16,160 nucleotides of DNA from the NCBI GenBank assembly GCA_013043945.1, contig JABEUW010000114.1:1-16160 (forward strand), given 5' to 3'. Every line of letters begins with the position of its first letter. Positions within the stretch are counted from its first letter, which is position 1. The stretch comes from Vulcanimicrobiota bacterium. Its GTDB lineage: Bacteria; Vulcanimicrobiota; Vulcanimicrobiia; Vulcanimicrobiales; Vulcanimicrobiaceae. Below the pieces are notes generated by a model. That model was not told the DNA's origin. It worked only from the letters and a program-made list of their open reading frames with translations, and did no database searches. A program made the position numbers and the translations under genes. Below, one piece after another: positions 7,744-14,868 of this stretch.

Positions 7744-8253
7744 ATGGTGTTGGCGATGAATGAAGTGTCGGTGCAAAGTATGCCCGAGAGCACGACGATC
7801 GAGTTCCCGCGTTTTGGATCCTCAACGTTTTCCCCAACTGATATCTTCGCATTCGACTGGGGGTTACCGGGGTTCCCCGCGCTCCATCGCTGGGTCGCTC
7901 TGACGCTCGACACGCAACCGAATTTCGTCTGGCTGCAAAGCCTCGACGATCTGAACGTCGCGATCCCGACCGCCGACCCGTACGCACTCTTCGACGATTA
8001 TGCGCCGCGTATTCCCGCGTACGCCGTCGCGTCGCTCGCAATCGCCGATCCAACCGACTTCGCGACGCTCTGCGTCGTCATCGTTTCGGCGAATGCCGAG
8101 GAGATGTCGATGAACCTCTTTGCGCCGATCCTTTTGAATCTGAAAACTCGGCGGGGGCGCCAGGTCCCGCTCGATGGCAGTTCCTACTCGGTGCGCACGC
8201 CGATGCCGCGCAAGGCAAGCGCTGGCGAGTCGGTCGCCCCTCAGGGCGGGTAG
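7744..8253 (+). CDS. fliW: Flagellar assembly factor FliW (CsrA antagonist)
   Basis: A 169-residue protein from ATG 7744. FliW landmarks are visible: WGLPGFPALHRWVAL at about 39-53, FVWLQSLDDLNVAIPTADPY at 61-80 (family core: pFxwLQSlddp..aF...dP), and MNLFAPILLNLKTRRGRQVPL at 123-143, matching the usual NLxAPIxxN...Q pattern. In Bacillus and Campylobacter, FliW binds both flagellin and CsrA; free flagellin takes FliW away, and CsrA then represses flagellin translation. Adjacent csrA and flagellin genes fit that module. The start is uncertain: AGAGAGG at 7733-7739 is too close to ATG 7744 but well spaced for GTG 7747; ATG 7756 is also possible. About 15 residues at each end fall outside the family core. 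Confidence 0.9.
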   Translation: MVLAMNEVSVQSMPESTTIEFPRFGSSTFSPTDIFAFDWGLPGFPALHRWVALTLDTQPNFVWLQSLDDLNVAIPTADPYALFDDYAPRIPAYAVASLAIADPTDFATLCVVIVSANAEEMSMNLFAPILLNLKTRRGRQVPLDGSSYSVRTPMPRKASAGESVAPQGG

Positions 8254-8351
8254 CCAGCCCTTCATAGCGCAGGGGGGGGGCGTCCTTCCCGCGAAAAATG
8301 CTCTCGAAGCGGGCCCGTCTGCGGCTCGCAGCAGCCATGGAGGGCAGCCCC
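8254..8351 (+). other. fliW-csrA intergenic leader with G9 tract
   Basis: This 98-base gap has no supported gene and no terminator-like T-run. It contains nine consecutive G residues at 8272-8280. Just upstream, overlapping the fliW stop region, an imperfect GC-rich hairpin is possible (CGCCC 8235-8239 with GGGCG 8244-8248). GGAGGG at 8339-8344 is the ribosome binding site of csrA, 7 bases before its ATG. The csrA reading frame is closed by TAG at 8265, so the G tract is untranslated. Confidence 0.7.
8272..8280 (+). repeat. Homopolymeric G9 tract
   Basis: Nine consecutive G bases lie in the untranslated stretch between fliW and csrA, 71 bases before the csrA ATG. Tracts of this length are slippage-prone in many bacteria. 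I saw no other G run of comparable length in the window. Confidence 0.9.
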
Positions 8352-8615
8352 ATGCTCGTACTCAGCCGTAAAGCGAATCAGTCGATTATGATCGGCGATG
8401 ATATTCGTTTAGTGGTGGTCTCGCTCGACCACGACCAGGTGAAGATCGGCATCGATGCCCCGCGGGAGATCCCGGTTCATCGCTCGGAGGTCTACGAAGA
8501 GATTCAGCGGGCAAACCAGCGCGCCGCCGCCGAACCGCCCCCCTCGGGCGAACCTTCCACCGGGAAGACCGGTGTCGCCGCCCTGCGGCCGCATATTCCC
8601 TCGAAAAAAGGCTAA
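8352..8615 (+). CDS. csrA: Carbon storage regulator CsrA (translational repressor)
   Basis: An 87-residue protein starting MLVLSRKANQSIMIGDDIRL, the conserved CsrA/RsmA N-terminus. The RNA-binding residues L4 and R44 are both present (R44 in IPVHRSEVYEEIQ, 40-52), as are the QVKIGIDAPRE strands. CsrA dimers bind GGA-containing leaders and block ribosome access. With FliW upstream and flagellin downstream, flagellin mRNA is the likely main target. The start is ATG 8352, because the family begins exactly at MLVLSRK and GGAGGG at 8339-8344 is well placed; ATG 8298, in the same frame, would add 18 unconserved residues. The tail (about 54-87) is a Pro/Ala/Ser-rich extension beyond the 61 residues of E. 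coli CsrA and ends in basic SKKG. Confidence 0.96.
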   Translation: MLVLSRKANQSIMIGDDIRLVVVSLDHDQVKIGIDAPREIPVHRSEVYEEIQRANQRAAAEPPPSGEPSTGKTGVAALRPHIPSKKG

Positions 8616-8632
8616 AAAAGGTTCCTTTCTCC

Positions 8633-8660
8633 TAAAGTCGCCGGCCTAGGCCTCCGATAC
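8633..8660 (+). promoter_or_regulatory. Sigma-28 (FliA/SigD)-type promoter for flagellin
   Basis: TAAAGTCG at 8633-8640 matches the sigma-28 -35 element (TAAAGTTT). TCCGATAC at 8653-8660 matches the -10 element (GCCGATAA). Counting from TAAA, 16 bases separate the elements, within the 14-16 range known for this sigma class. The predicted transcript would start near 8667 and leave a leader of about 80 bases. The spacer contains the perfect palindrome GGCCTAGGCC at 8643-8652. It is the only good match I found in the window, and it lies directly before flagellin, as expected for the last class of flagellar genes. Confidence 0.82.
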
Positions 8661-8745
8661 CCAGAGGGAGGGGGCAGGACGCTTCCTCGCAGATGACTAG
8701 TCTCTACCTGTGCGCTCTGCGCGCAACAATCAAGGAGGAACCAAA
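8661..8745 (+). promoter_or_regulatory. Flagellin mRNA leader with candidate CsrA sites and strong RBS
   Basis: The leader contains GGA motifs at 8667-8669 and 8677-8679, and two more inside the Shine-Dalgarno AAGGAGGAA (8734-8736 and 8737-8739). CsrA recognises GGA cores, usually with one site over the ribosome binding site. The Shine-Dalgarno is near-perfect and 7 bases before the ATG at 8746. Two short hairpins are possible: AGGA 8676-8679 with TCCT 8684-8687, and TGCGC 8711-8715 with GCGCA 8721-8725. CsrA binding is inferred from the motif and the neighbouring fliW-csrA genes. Confidence 0.6.
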
Positions 8746-10023
8746 ATGGCTCAAGGTCTGAGCATCGCCAACAACCTGTTGGCCAATAGCGTTCAGTTTA
8801 ACCTGAATAACAACCAGAGTGCGTTGAAGAACATCGTCACTCAACTTTCGTCTGGTTTGCGCATCAACTCCGCGGCGGACGATCCGTCCGGACTCGCCAT
8901 CGCAACGAACCTGCAAACGCAGGTCGATGGCTTCAACACCGCCGTACAGAACGTCCAGAACGCGAACAACGCAGCGCAGGTCGCGCTCGGTGCGCTTTCG
9001 ACGACGACCGACATTCTGCAACGCATTCGTAGTCTCGCGGTCGAGGCTTCGTCTTCGCTCAACAGCAACCAGGATCGCCTCAACCTCCAGGCTGAAGTGA
9101 GCCAGCTGCTGCTCGAAGTCAACAGCATCTCGCAGAGCGTCAACTTCAACGGGCAGCCGCTCCTCGATGGTAGCCATGCAGGCTTCCAGCCGCAGGTGCA
9201 AGCAGCGTTGAACGTTACCTCGAACTCGGCGCTCTCCACCAACGGGGCGCTCCAAGTCTCGGGCTTCAACTACGGCTTCCTCGCCGCTTCGGCGGTCGCC
9301 AGCTCCACGAACTTCTACACAACGGCAGCCGGCGTCGCAGCCGGTCTCTCGGGTGCAACGGGTTCGACGCTCGATGGTACGATCGAACTCCAGGTGGTGA
9401 ACACCGGCGTCTCGATCGCCGTTCAAGAGACCTTCGTCGCCAGCGCGACGGGCCAGGTCTGCGTCTCGAGCACGCTCTACGGTGCTACCAGCATCGCAGG
9501 TGCGTTCGACAACGTGAACGTCACCATCGGTACGATTAGCTCGCTCGATGTCGGCGTAACGTCGTACGTCAAAGTGACGCAGAACGTTGCGGCACTGACC
9601 AATCCGAACAACCCCGCGTTCAACTTCCAATCGGGAGCGAACGAGGGCGACGTCATCCAAATCGGCATCCAGGCAACGAATACGCAGACCCTGCGCATCT
9701 CGAACATCAACCTGGCACTCTCGGCGGCGAACAACCCGTCGATCGGTTCGGAGGACGCCATCGGTCAGATCGACCAGGCGCTCAACACGATTCTCAACCA
9801 GCAAGCGCTCCTCGGCGCGGTCGTCGTTCGTCTGAACGAAGATTCGCAGAACGCGAATGTCGCGGCCGTGAACCTGCAGGCCTCGGAATCGTCGATCCGC
9901 GACCTCAACGTCGGTCAGGCAACGACGCAGTTCACGAAACTGCAAGTGCTGGTACAGGTCGGCACCTCGGTGTTGGCTCAGTCCAACACGAACGCTCAGT
10001 CGGTACTCGGACTCTTCCGCTAA
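8746..10023 (+). CDS. fliC: Flagellin (filament subunit)
   Basis: A 425-residue protein. The D0/D1 N-terminal region (about 1-145) has QLSSGLRINSAADDPSGLAI, a long coiled-coil stretch, LQRIRSLAVEASSSLNSNQD and an SQSVNFNGQPLLDG segment. The C-terminal D1/D0 region (about 345-425) has IGQIDQALNTILNQQALLGA, SSIRDLNVGQATTQFTKLQV and SVLAQSNTNAQSVLGLFR. The central region (about 146-340) is variable, short and rich in S, T, N and A, giving many possible O-glycosylation positions. The ATG is chosen because MAQGLSI matches the family N-terminus and AAGGAGG precedes it. One cysteine occurs at residue 239, unusual for an exported filament protein. The gene has its own sigma-28-type promoter and terminator. 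Flagellin is secreted through the flagellar type III system and assembles under the FliD cap; fliD was not seen here. Confidence 0.97.
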   Translation: MAQGLSIANNLLANSVQFNLNNNQSALKNIVTQLSSGLRINSAADDPSGLAIATNLQTQVDGFNTAVQNVQNANNAAQVALGALSTTTDILQRIRSLAVEASSSLNSNQDRLNLQAEVSQLLLEVNSISQSVNFNGQPLLDGSHAGFQPQVQAALNVTSNSALSTNGALQVSGFNYGFLAASAVASSTNFYTTAAGVAAGLSGATGSTLDGTIELQVVNTGVSIAVQETFVASATGQVCVSSTLYGATSIAGAFDNVNVTIGTISSLDVGVTSYVKVTQNVAALTNPNNPAFNFQSGANEGDVIQIGIQATNTQTLRISNINLALSAANNPSIGSEDAIGQIDQALNTILNQQALLGAVVVRLNEDSQNANVAAVNLQASESSIRDLNVGQATTQFTKLQVLVQVGTSVLAQSNTNAQSVLGLFR

Positions 10024-10051
10024 GGCGGAATCCTCGGGTAACCAACCTGGG

Positions 10052-10084
10052 ATCGGGGCTCGCGCAAGCGGGCCCCGATTTTTT
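10052..10084 (+). terminator. Intrinsic terminator of the flagellin gene
   Basis: A 12-bp stem pairs ATCGGGGC (10052-10059) plus T and CGC (to 10063) with GCG, G and GCCCCGAT (10068-10079). The stem contains one T-G wobble. The loop is GCAA (10064-10067), a stable GNRA tetraloop. Six T residues follow at 10079-10084. It starts 28 bases after the flagellin stop and separates flagellin from the glycosyltransferase genes. Confidence 0.93.
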
Positions 10085-10141
10085 GCATGCATCGGGTAAA
10101 CGAGTAAGAGCCCGCCGCGAAGATGCCGAAGAGAAGAGAGA

Positions 10142-12238
10142 ATGCCCGTCCGGATCAAATCGAAAAAACAGGCGGTCGCACCGCCGAGCGTCGCGCCCCC
10201 GCCGACGCCGCCAGCAACCATCGCACAAACGATCTCTTTGCCGCGCCCACCCGCCGACGCGCCACAACTGCCTGCGGGCTTGAGTCTCTGCATGATCGTC
10301 AAAAATGAAGAGAAATTTTTGGCAAAATGTCTGCAGAGCATCGCCCCTCACGTCGATGAAATCTGCATTGTCGATACCGGATCGACTGATCGTACCGTAG
10401 AGATCGCGCGGGAGTTCGGCGCAAAAGTCGAGTTGCGCGAATGGCGAAACGATTTTTCCTGGGCGCGTAACGAAGCGATCGCGATGGCCTCGTACCGCTG
10501 GATTTTTATGCTCGATGCCGACGAAGAGTATCTGCCCGGCAGCGAATCGCTCCTCGCACAACTCAAGAGCGTTCCCGCTTTCGATACCGGAATCTGGGTA
10601 CGCTGCTACAACGAATCAAACGACTACCAGGGCACCGGGCAGATGTCGCATCTCTTGATCCGTATCTTCCCAAACCATCCGCGGATACGGTATCGCGGTT
10701 TAATCCATGAGTTTATTACGCTCGATCAGTCGCAGCTTGGGCTGAAAGCTTCGGCTTCGCCGATTGCCATCAAGCATAGCGGCTACCTCAAAGAAATCGT
10801 GACCGAGCGCGATAAAGGTGCCCGTAACCTCGCGATTGTGAAAGCGGCCGTCGAACGCGAGCCAGAAGAAGCCTTTCATTGGTTCAATCTTGGTACGACG
10901 GCGTTTCTCATCGGAGATTACGAAACGGCGCGCAGCGCGCTGGAGACGATGATCGAGGTCAACAAAGAGCAACCGCGAGGGTTTTTCGCCAACGGGTTAT
11001 CTGCACTCGCCGATGTCTATACCGAAAAGTTTAACGACCCCGTGAAAGGTGAAGAATCTGCGCGCCTTTGTTTGAAATTTTCGCCTCGGTACGCAAACGG
11101 ACATTTCGCGCTCGGCAAAGCACTCGTCGCGCAAAAACGACTCGTCGATGCACGTGAGGCCTTTCAAGCGGCGATCGCCGACGGCGAGTACAATCACCTG
11201 CAATTCGTTGTGGATGACGAAGTGTCGAAATGGAAGGCGCACAGCGAGGTCGGCGCAACCTACGTCGCCGAAGGAAACGACGTTGCGGCGGTGGAGTGGT
11301 TTGAAAAAGGCCTTAAAAATCGCCCTTCGGCGTTGCCGTTGCGCCTCAATATCGCTCGTGCGTACGAGCGCCTCAAGCGTATCGATGAAGCGGCTACGAC
11401 CTTTGCGGCGGCATTTCGCGATCTTCCATCCGACCAGAGCGCGGTCGACTATGTCAATTTTCTCCTACGCGCGCATCGCGATCGCGAGGCGCTCGATGCG
11501 ATTCGTGCGGCGATGCCGCAAATCTCTCCGGCGGCACAGTTCCCGGTGTTGATGGCCGGCGCAGCGGTCTGCGAACGGAACGGCTGGCCCGAGCGCGAGC
11601 AGTTTTTGCTCGATGCCGCCGAGCGCATGCCGGGTGCAGCCCTCGCGCTCGATCCCTTGGAGGCACTGCTCCGTGCGAGAGGCGATCTCGCGGCCATCGA
11701 ACGCCTCTATGACGCCGAAGACGCGACCGAGCCGCTCGAGATCGCCGATTTTCGCCGGCGGGCGAGTCGGTTGCTCGCACAGGGGCGCTTTTCGGAGTCG
11801 CGCGCGATCGCCGAACGTGGGTTGGAGCGCGACGGGCGCGACCCCTCGCTTCTACTCGGTGCTGCGCTTGCCTCGTCGAGTATGGGCGATTCGGAGAGCG
11901 CGCGACGCTGGGCACAAACAGTTCCACCGGAGAGCGGCGAGTTGTATCTCCGCGCCGGAATGATGCTCGCCCTCGACGCCCGCGGGCGTGGGGAGTATGA
12001 AGAGGCGATCGCCGCAACCGAAGCAGTTTTGTCGCGCGCTCCGCAGAATATTGAAGCCGTAGTACTGCGCTCGACCATGTTGCAACAACTCGGCCGGGAT
12101 GGGGAGAGCGAGGAAATGTTGCTTGCAGCGCTCCGTTTCGATCCGCAGCGGATCGCCGTCGAACTCTCGATGTTGTATTTGAAACAGGAACGCTTTGAGG
12201 ACGCGCGCCGCATCGCCGACGCCGCACTCGTTCGATAG
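10142..12238 (+). CDS. GT2 glycosyltransferase with C-terminal TPR-like repeats
   Basis: A 698-residue protein. Residues 1-45 are a basic then Pro/Ala-rich linker. A GT-A catalytic domain of family GT2 follows (about 47-225): LSLCMIVKNEEKFL at 47-60, IVDTGSTDRTVEIAREF at 76-92, the metal-binding DXD motif as LDADEE with D125 and D127, and the RYRGLIHEF element with H189 typical of this subfamily. From about 240 on, helical pairs resemble TPR units (FHWFNLGTTAFLIGDYETAR; then FEKGLKNRPSALPLRLNIAR; then LGRDGESEEMLLAALRFDP). Such enzymes add sugar from a nucleotide donor; TPRs may hold a protein acceptor, as in other protein glycosyltransferases. The position behind flagellin suggests flagellin or surface-glycan modification, but the acceptor is unknown. 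No signal peptide or membrane segment was seen. The ribosome binding site is weak (AGAAGAGAG). Confidence 0.88.
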   Translation: MPVRIKSKKQAVAPPSVAPPPTPPATIAQTISLPRPPADAPQLPAGLSLCMIVKNEEKFLAKCLQSIAPHVDEICIVDTGSTDRTVEIAREFGAKVELREWRNDFSWARNEAIAMASYRWIFMLDADEEYLPGSESLLAQLKSVPAFDTGIWVRCYNESNDYQGTGQMSHLLIRIFPNHPRIRYRGLIHEFITLDQSQLGLKASASPIAIKHSGYLKEIVTERDKGARNLAIVKAAVEREPEEAFHWFNLGTTAFLIGDYETARSALETMIEVNKEQPRGFFANGLSALADVYTEKFNDPVKGEESARLCLKFSPRYANGHFALGKALVAQKRLVDAREAFQAAIADGEYNHLQFVVDDEVSKWKAHSEVGATYVAEGNDVAAVEWFEKGLKNRPSALPLRLNIARAYERLKRIDEAATTFAAAFRDLPSDQSAVDYVNFLLRAHRDREALDAIRAAMPQISPAAQFPVLMAGAAVCERNGWPEREQFLLDAAERMPGAALALDPLEALLRARGDLAAIERLYDAEDATEPLEIADFRRRASRLLAQGRFSESRAIAERGLERDGRDPSLLLGAALASSSMGDSESARRWAQTVPPESGELYLRAGMMLALDARGRGEYEEAIAATEAVLSRAPQNIEAVVLRSTMLQQLGRDGESEEMLLAALRFDPQRIAVELSMLYLKQERFEDARRIADAALVR

Positions 12239-12246
12239 CGCCGACC

Positions 12247-14868
12247 TTGCTCTATTCGATCGTCATTCCCGTCTTCAATAAGGCCGCGCTCACGCGCGTC
12301 TGTTTGCAGTCGCTCGCAGAGACGCTGCCGCGCGATACCTTGGGCGAGGTCATCGTCGTCGATAACGGGTCGACCGACGACACCGCAACGGTTCTCGCTG
12401 AATTCCCATGGATCAAGACGATCGTCAACGAGCGGAACTTGGGCTTTGCGGTAGCGAACAACCAAGGTGCGGCGGTCGCGTCGGGGCGCATTCTCGTCCT
12501 TTTGAATAACGATACGAAGGCGCTGCCGGGTTGGCTGGAAGCGATGCTCGCGCACTTTGAGAACGACGATGTCGGTGCGGTCGGGGCGCGCCTTCTCTTC
12601 GGCGACGGTTTAATTCAGCATGCCGGGGTGATATTTAACGAGATTCTCAGCGGTGTGAATACGATGGCGCCGACGCATTACGGTTTCCTCGCTCCCGGGG
12701 AGGAGCCGACGGTGATGAAGCGTCGCGACGTCCAGGCCGTTACCGGGGCTTGCCTCGCGACGTCGCGAGCGCTCTACGTGCGTCTCGGCGGACTCGATGA
12801 AGGCTTTTGGAACGGCTACGAAGACGTCGACTATTGTTTGAAAATCCGGCATGCTGGGTTACGTATCGTGTACGAGCCGAAGGCCGTACTCTTCCACTAT
12901 GAGTCGCAATCCGGCTCGCAGCGTTTTCGGCGCGTCATGCCCAATATTGCAAGGCTCGAGGGCCGCTGGAGGGACTTTCCAAGTATCGATGCCGGCCTTT
13001 GGGATTACGAACGGCATCTCGTTAAGCGCACCGTCGTCATGCCGAATGCTATCGTTTCTGCGCAGATGCTTCCGACGCCGTCGATCTCGATTGTTGTGCA
13101 TGGGGAGACGGCAAAGAACAATCGCGCGCGCATAGAGCGCGCGCTCCGAGCGGCTCCTGCAAATATTGAGAGCATTTTATGGACGGCGAACGACGATCTC
13201 GAAGCGGCGCGGAAAGCAATGGAGCTGCGAGGCAATAGATACGCTTTTTTTCTCGATGCTCGCTTAACGTTGGCTCCATCGTGGTTCGAACATCTCTCGC
13301 GTCGTCTCGAGATTCGGTACGATGCACTCGCTGCAACGGGAGCTCCCGAGTCAATGGTCGGGTTCGACGCATCGCCGGCCTGTGGTGACGCTCGAGCATT
13401 GCTCGTCGCACTTTGGCGTTTGCCGCAACACTATCGTCTTGCCGACTTCCCCACCATCGATGGTGCCCTCGCCGACCTGTGCGTCCGCGCGCTCGAACTG
13501 GGGCTCGGGGTTGTTGGCATGGACGAGCCCGTTTTCGAAAGTTCGCCGGAGCCGGCACGCGACGATCTCTTCGAACGAACCTACCAGCGGAGTATCGCCT
13601 CGCTCATCGGCGGCGACGATCGCTTTTTAATGGAACGACTCGCAGCGATTCGGCGCCCCACCGCAGGGCTCGTTTCGATCGTTACGCTCAGTTGGAACGC
13701 TCCCGAGTATACGAAATTGGCGATCGCCTCACTATTAGCCCGTACGAGGGAGCCATTTGAAATTATCGTCGTCGATAATGGTTCGGGGCCCGAGACGGTT
13801 GCCTACCTTCGCTCGATCGACGACCCGCACGTCCGTGTTATTTATAATGCAACGAATCGCGGCTTCGGTGCCGGAAATAATATCGGCTTGGCAGCGGCGA
13901 ACGGTGAGTTCGTCGTGGTGCTCAATAACGACGTCTTGGTAAGCGACGGTTGGCTCGATGCTTTGCTGCGCCCGTATCGGGATATGCGCGCGGTCGGTAT
14001 TACCGCCCCGCGAAGCAACAGTGTTTCCGGGCACCAACAGATTCCCAATGCGCGTTACGACGACGAAGCGGCGATGCTCGCATTTGCGGCCGAGCGGGGA
14101 CGCCTTTATAGCGGGCGGGGATATTTTACCGATCGCGCGGTGGGCTTCTGTCTTTGCATGCCAAGAGAACTTATCGACGAGATCGGCGGTTTCGACGAAC
14201 GCTTCGGCGTCGGAAATTTCGAAGATGACGACCTCTGTATGCGCGCGCGCGCAGCGGGATATAAAATTTTCGTTTGCGAGGATGCCTTTATCCATCATTT
14301 TGGTAGCCGAAGCTTTGTTGCAAATAATGTCGATTATGGGGCGACGATGCGCGCGAACTGGAGCTATTTCGCAGGGAAATGGGGCTACCCGCCTGCCTAT
14401 CCCGAGAGTGGCTACGACCCGCGGACCGGGTACTTTATCGGCTTCGATCGGGCCCTCCACTATGCGGCGCTTCCGAAGGCCGGAAGCACCGTGGAAGGCG
14501 AGGAGGGCGCGGGTGGGACGGCTGCTCTCGCTGTGCCCGGAGTGCGCTTCCTGGCCGACGTAGCCGACGGCGATGCAGCATGGGAACCCGTCGGGCGCTT
14601 CCTTCGTCGATATTTTCGCGCCTTTCGCGCCCAGGATGGCATCGTGCTGACGCTACGCCTCTGCGGGGCCGTCGATTCGGCAACGATCGAGCGTCGCATC
14701 GAGCGAGTACTCTCGTCATTGAATATCTCGGCCGATATTTGTGCCGACGTCGAAGTGGTCGATGCCGATGAAGAACTCGTTGCAACGTTGCACACCATCG
14801 ACATATCCGAAATTAAATCCGCGAGTCCGAGCGCATTACGGCGGCTTCTCGAGGTGAAGAATCGATGA
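12247..14868 (+). CDS. Tandem GT2 glycosyltransferase with a degenerate central GT-A module
   Basis: An 873-residue multidomain protein. Module 1 (about 3-240) is a complete GT2 of the rhamnosyltransferase-like type: YSIVIPVFN at 3-11, VVDNGSTDD 37-45, NND at 87-89, ACLATSRALY near 168-177 and GYEDVDYCLKIR at 190-201. Module 2 (about 278-435) keeps the fold rhythm (SISIVVHGE, RYAFFLDARLTLAPSWFEHL, then LADLCVRALELGL) but lacks the DNGS and NND motifs, so it looks catalytically dead. Module 3 (about 474-715) is complete again: SIVTLSWN 477-484, VVDNGSG 508-514, LNND 559-562, NFEDDDLCMR 657-666. A tail (about 765-873) is unassigned. Such enzymes elongate glycans using nucleotide sugars. The start is taken as TTG 12247, placing the first strand at the N-terminus; no obvious ribosome binding site, and the gap from the previous gene is 8 bases. 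It overlaps the next ORF by ATGA. Confidence 0.88.
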   Translation: MLYSIVIPVFNKAALTRVCLQSLAETLPRDTLGEVIVVDNGSTDDTATVLAEFPWIKTIVNERNLGFAVANNQGAAVASGRILVLLNNDTKALPGWLEAMLAHFENDDVGAVGARLLFGDGLIQHAGVIFNEILSGVNTMAPTHYGFLAPGEEPTVMKRRDVQAVTGACLATSRALYVRLGGLDEGFWNGYEDVDYCLKIRHAGLRIVYEPKAVLFHYESQSGSQRFRRVMPNIARLEGRWRDFPSIDAGLWDYERHLVKRTVVMPNAIVSAQMLPTPSISIVVHGETAKNNRARIERALRAAPANIESILWTANDDLEAARKAMELRGNRYAFFLDARLTLAPSWFEHLSRRLEIRYDALAATGAPESMVGFDASPACGDARALLVALWRLPQHYRLADFPTIDGALADLCVRALELGLGVVGMDEPVFESSPEPARDDLFERTYQRSIASLIGGDDRFLMERLAAIRRPTAGLVSIVTLSWNAPEYTKLAIASLLARTREPFEIIVVDNGSGPETVAYLRSIDDPHVRVIYNATNRGFGAGNNIGLAAANGEFVVVLNNDVLVSDGWLDALLRPYRDMRAVGITAPRSNSVSGHQQIPNARYDDEAAMLAFAAERGRLYSGRGYFTDRAVGFCLCMPRELIDEIGGFDERFGVGNFEDDDLCMRARAAGYKIFVCEDAFIHHFGSRSFVANNVDYGATMRANWSYFAGKWGYPPAYPESGYDPRTGYFIGFDRALHYAALPKAGSTVEGEEGAGGTAALAVPGVRFLADVADGDAAWEPVGRFLRRYFRAFRAQDGIVLTLRLCGAVDSATIERRIERVLSSLNISADICADVEVVDADEELVATLHTIDISEIKSASPSALRRLLEVKNR

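Noticed and set aside
8235..8248. A GC hairpin at the fliW stop as a terminator
   Set aside because: A five-pair stem with no following T-run; the bases after it are G-rich.
8298..8351. An upstream ATG at 8298 that would extend csrA by 18 residues
   Set aside because: The CsrA family begins at MLVLSRK, the added residues are unconserved, and GGAGGG is correctly placed for ATG 8352.
8603..8630. A possible terminator after csrA (AAAGG/CCTTT near A-rich and T-rich bases)
   Set aside because: The stem is only 4-5 weak pairs with a 2-4 base loop and no clean T-run, so it is not a convincing terminator.
8710..8745. An upstream GTG at 8710 that would extend flagellin by 12 residues
   Set aside because: The family starts at MAQ, and AAGGAGG is perfectly spaced for ATG 8746 and would lie inside the coding sequence otherwise.
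8704..10341. A 545-codon open frame on the minus strand opposite flagellin
   Set aside because: It mirrors the codon pattern of flagellin, spans the terminator and the next gene's start, has an Arg/Asp-rich composition typical of antisense shadows, and shows no recognisable domain.
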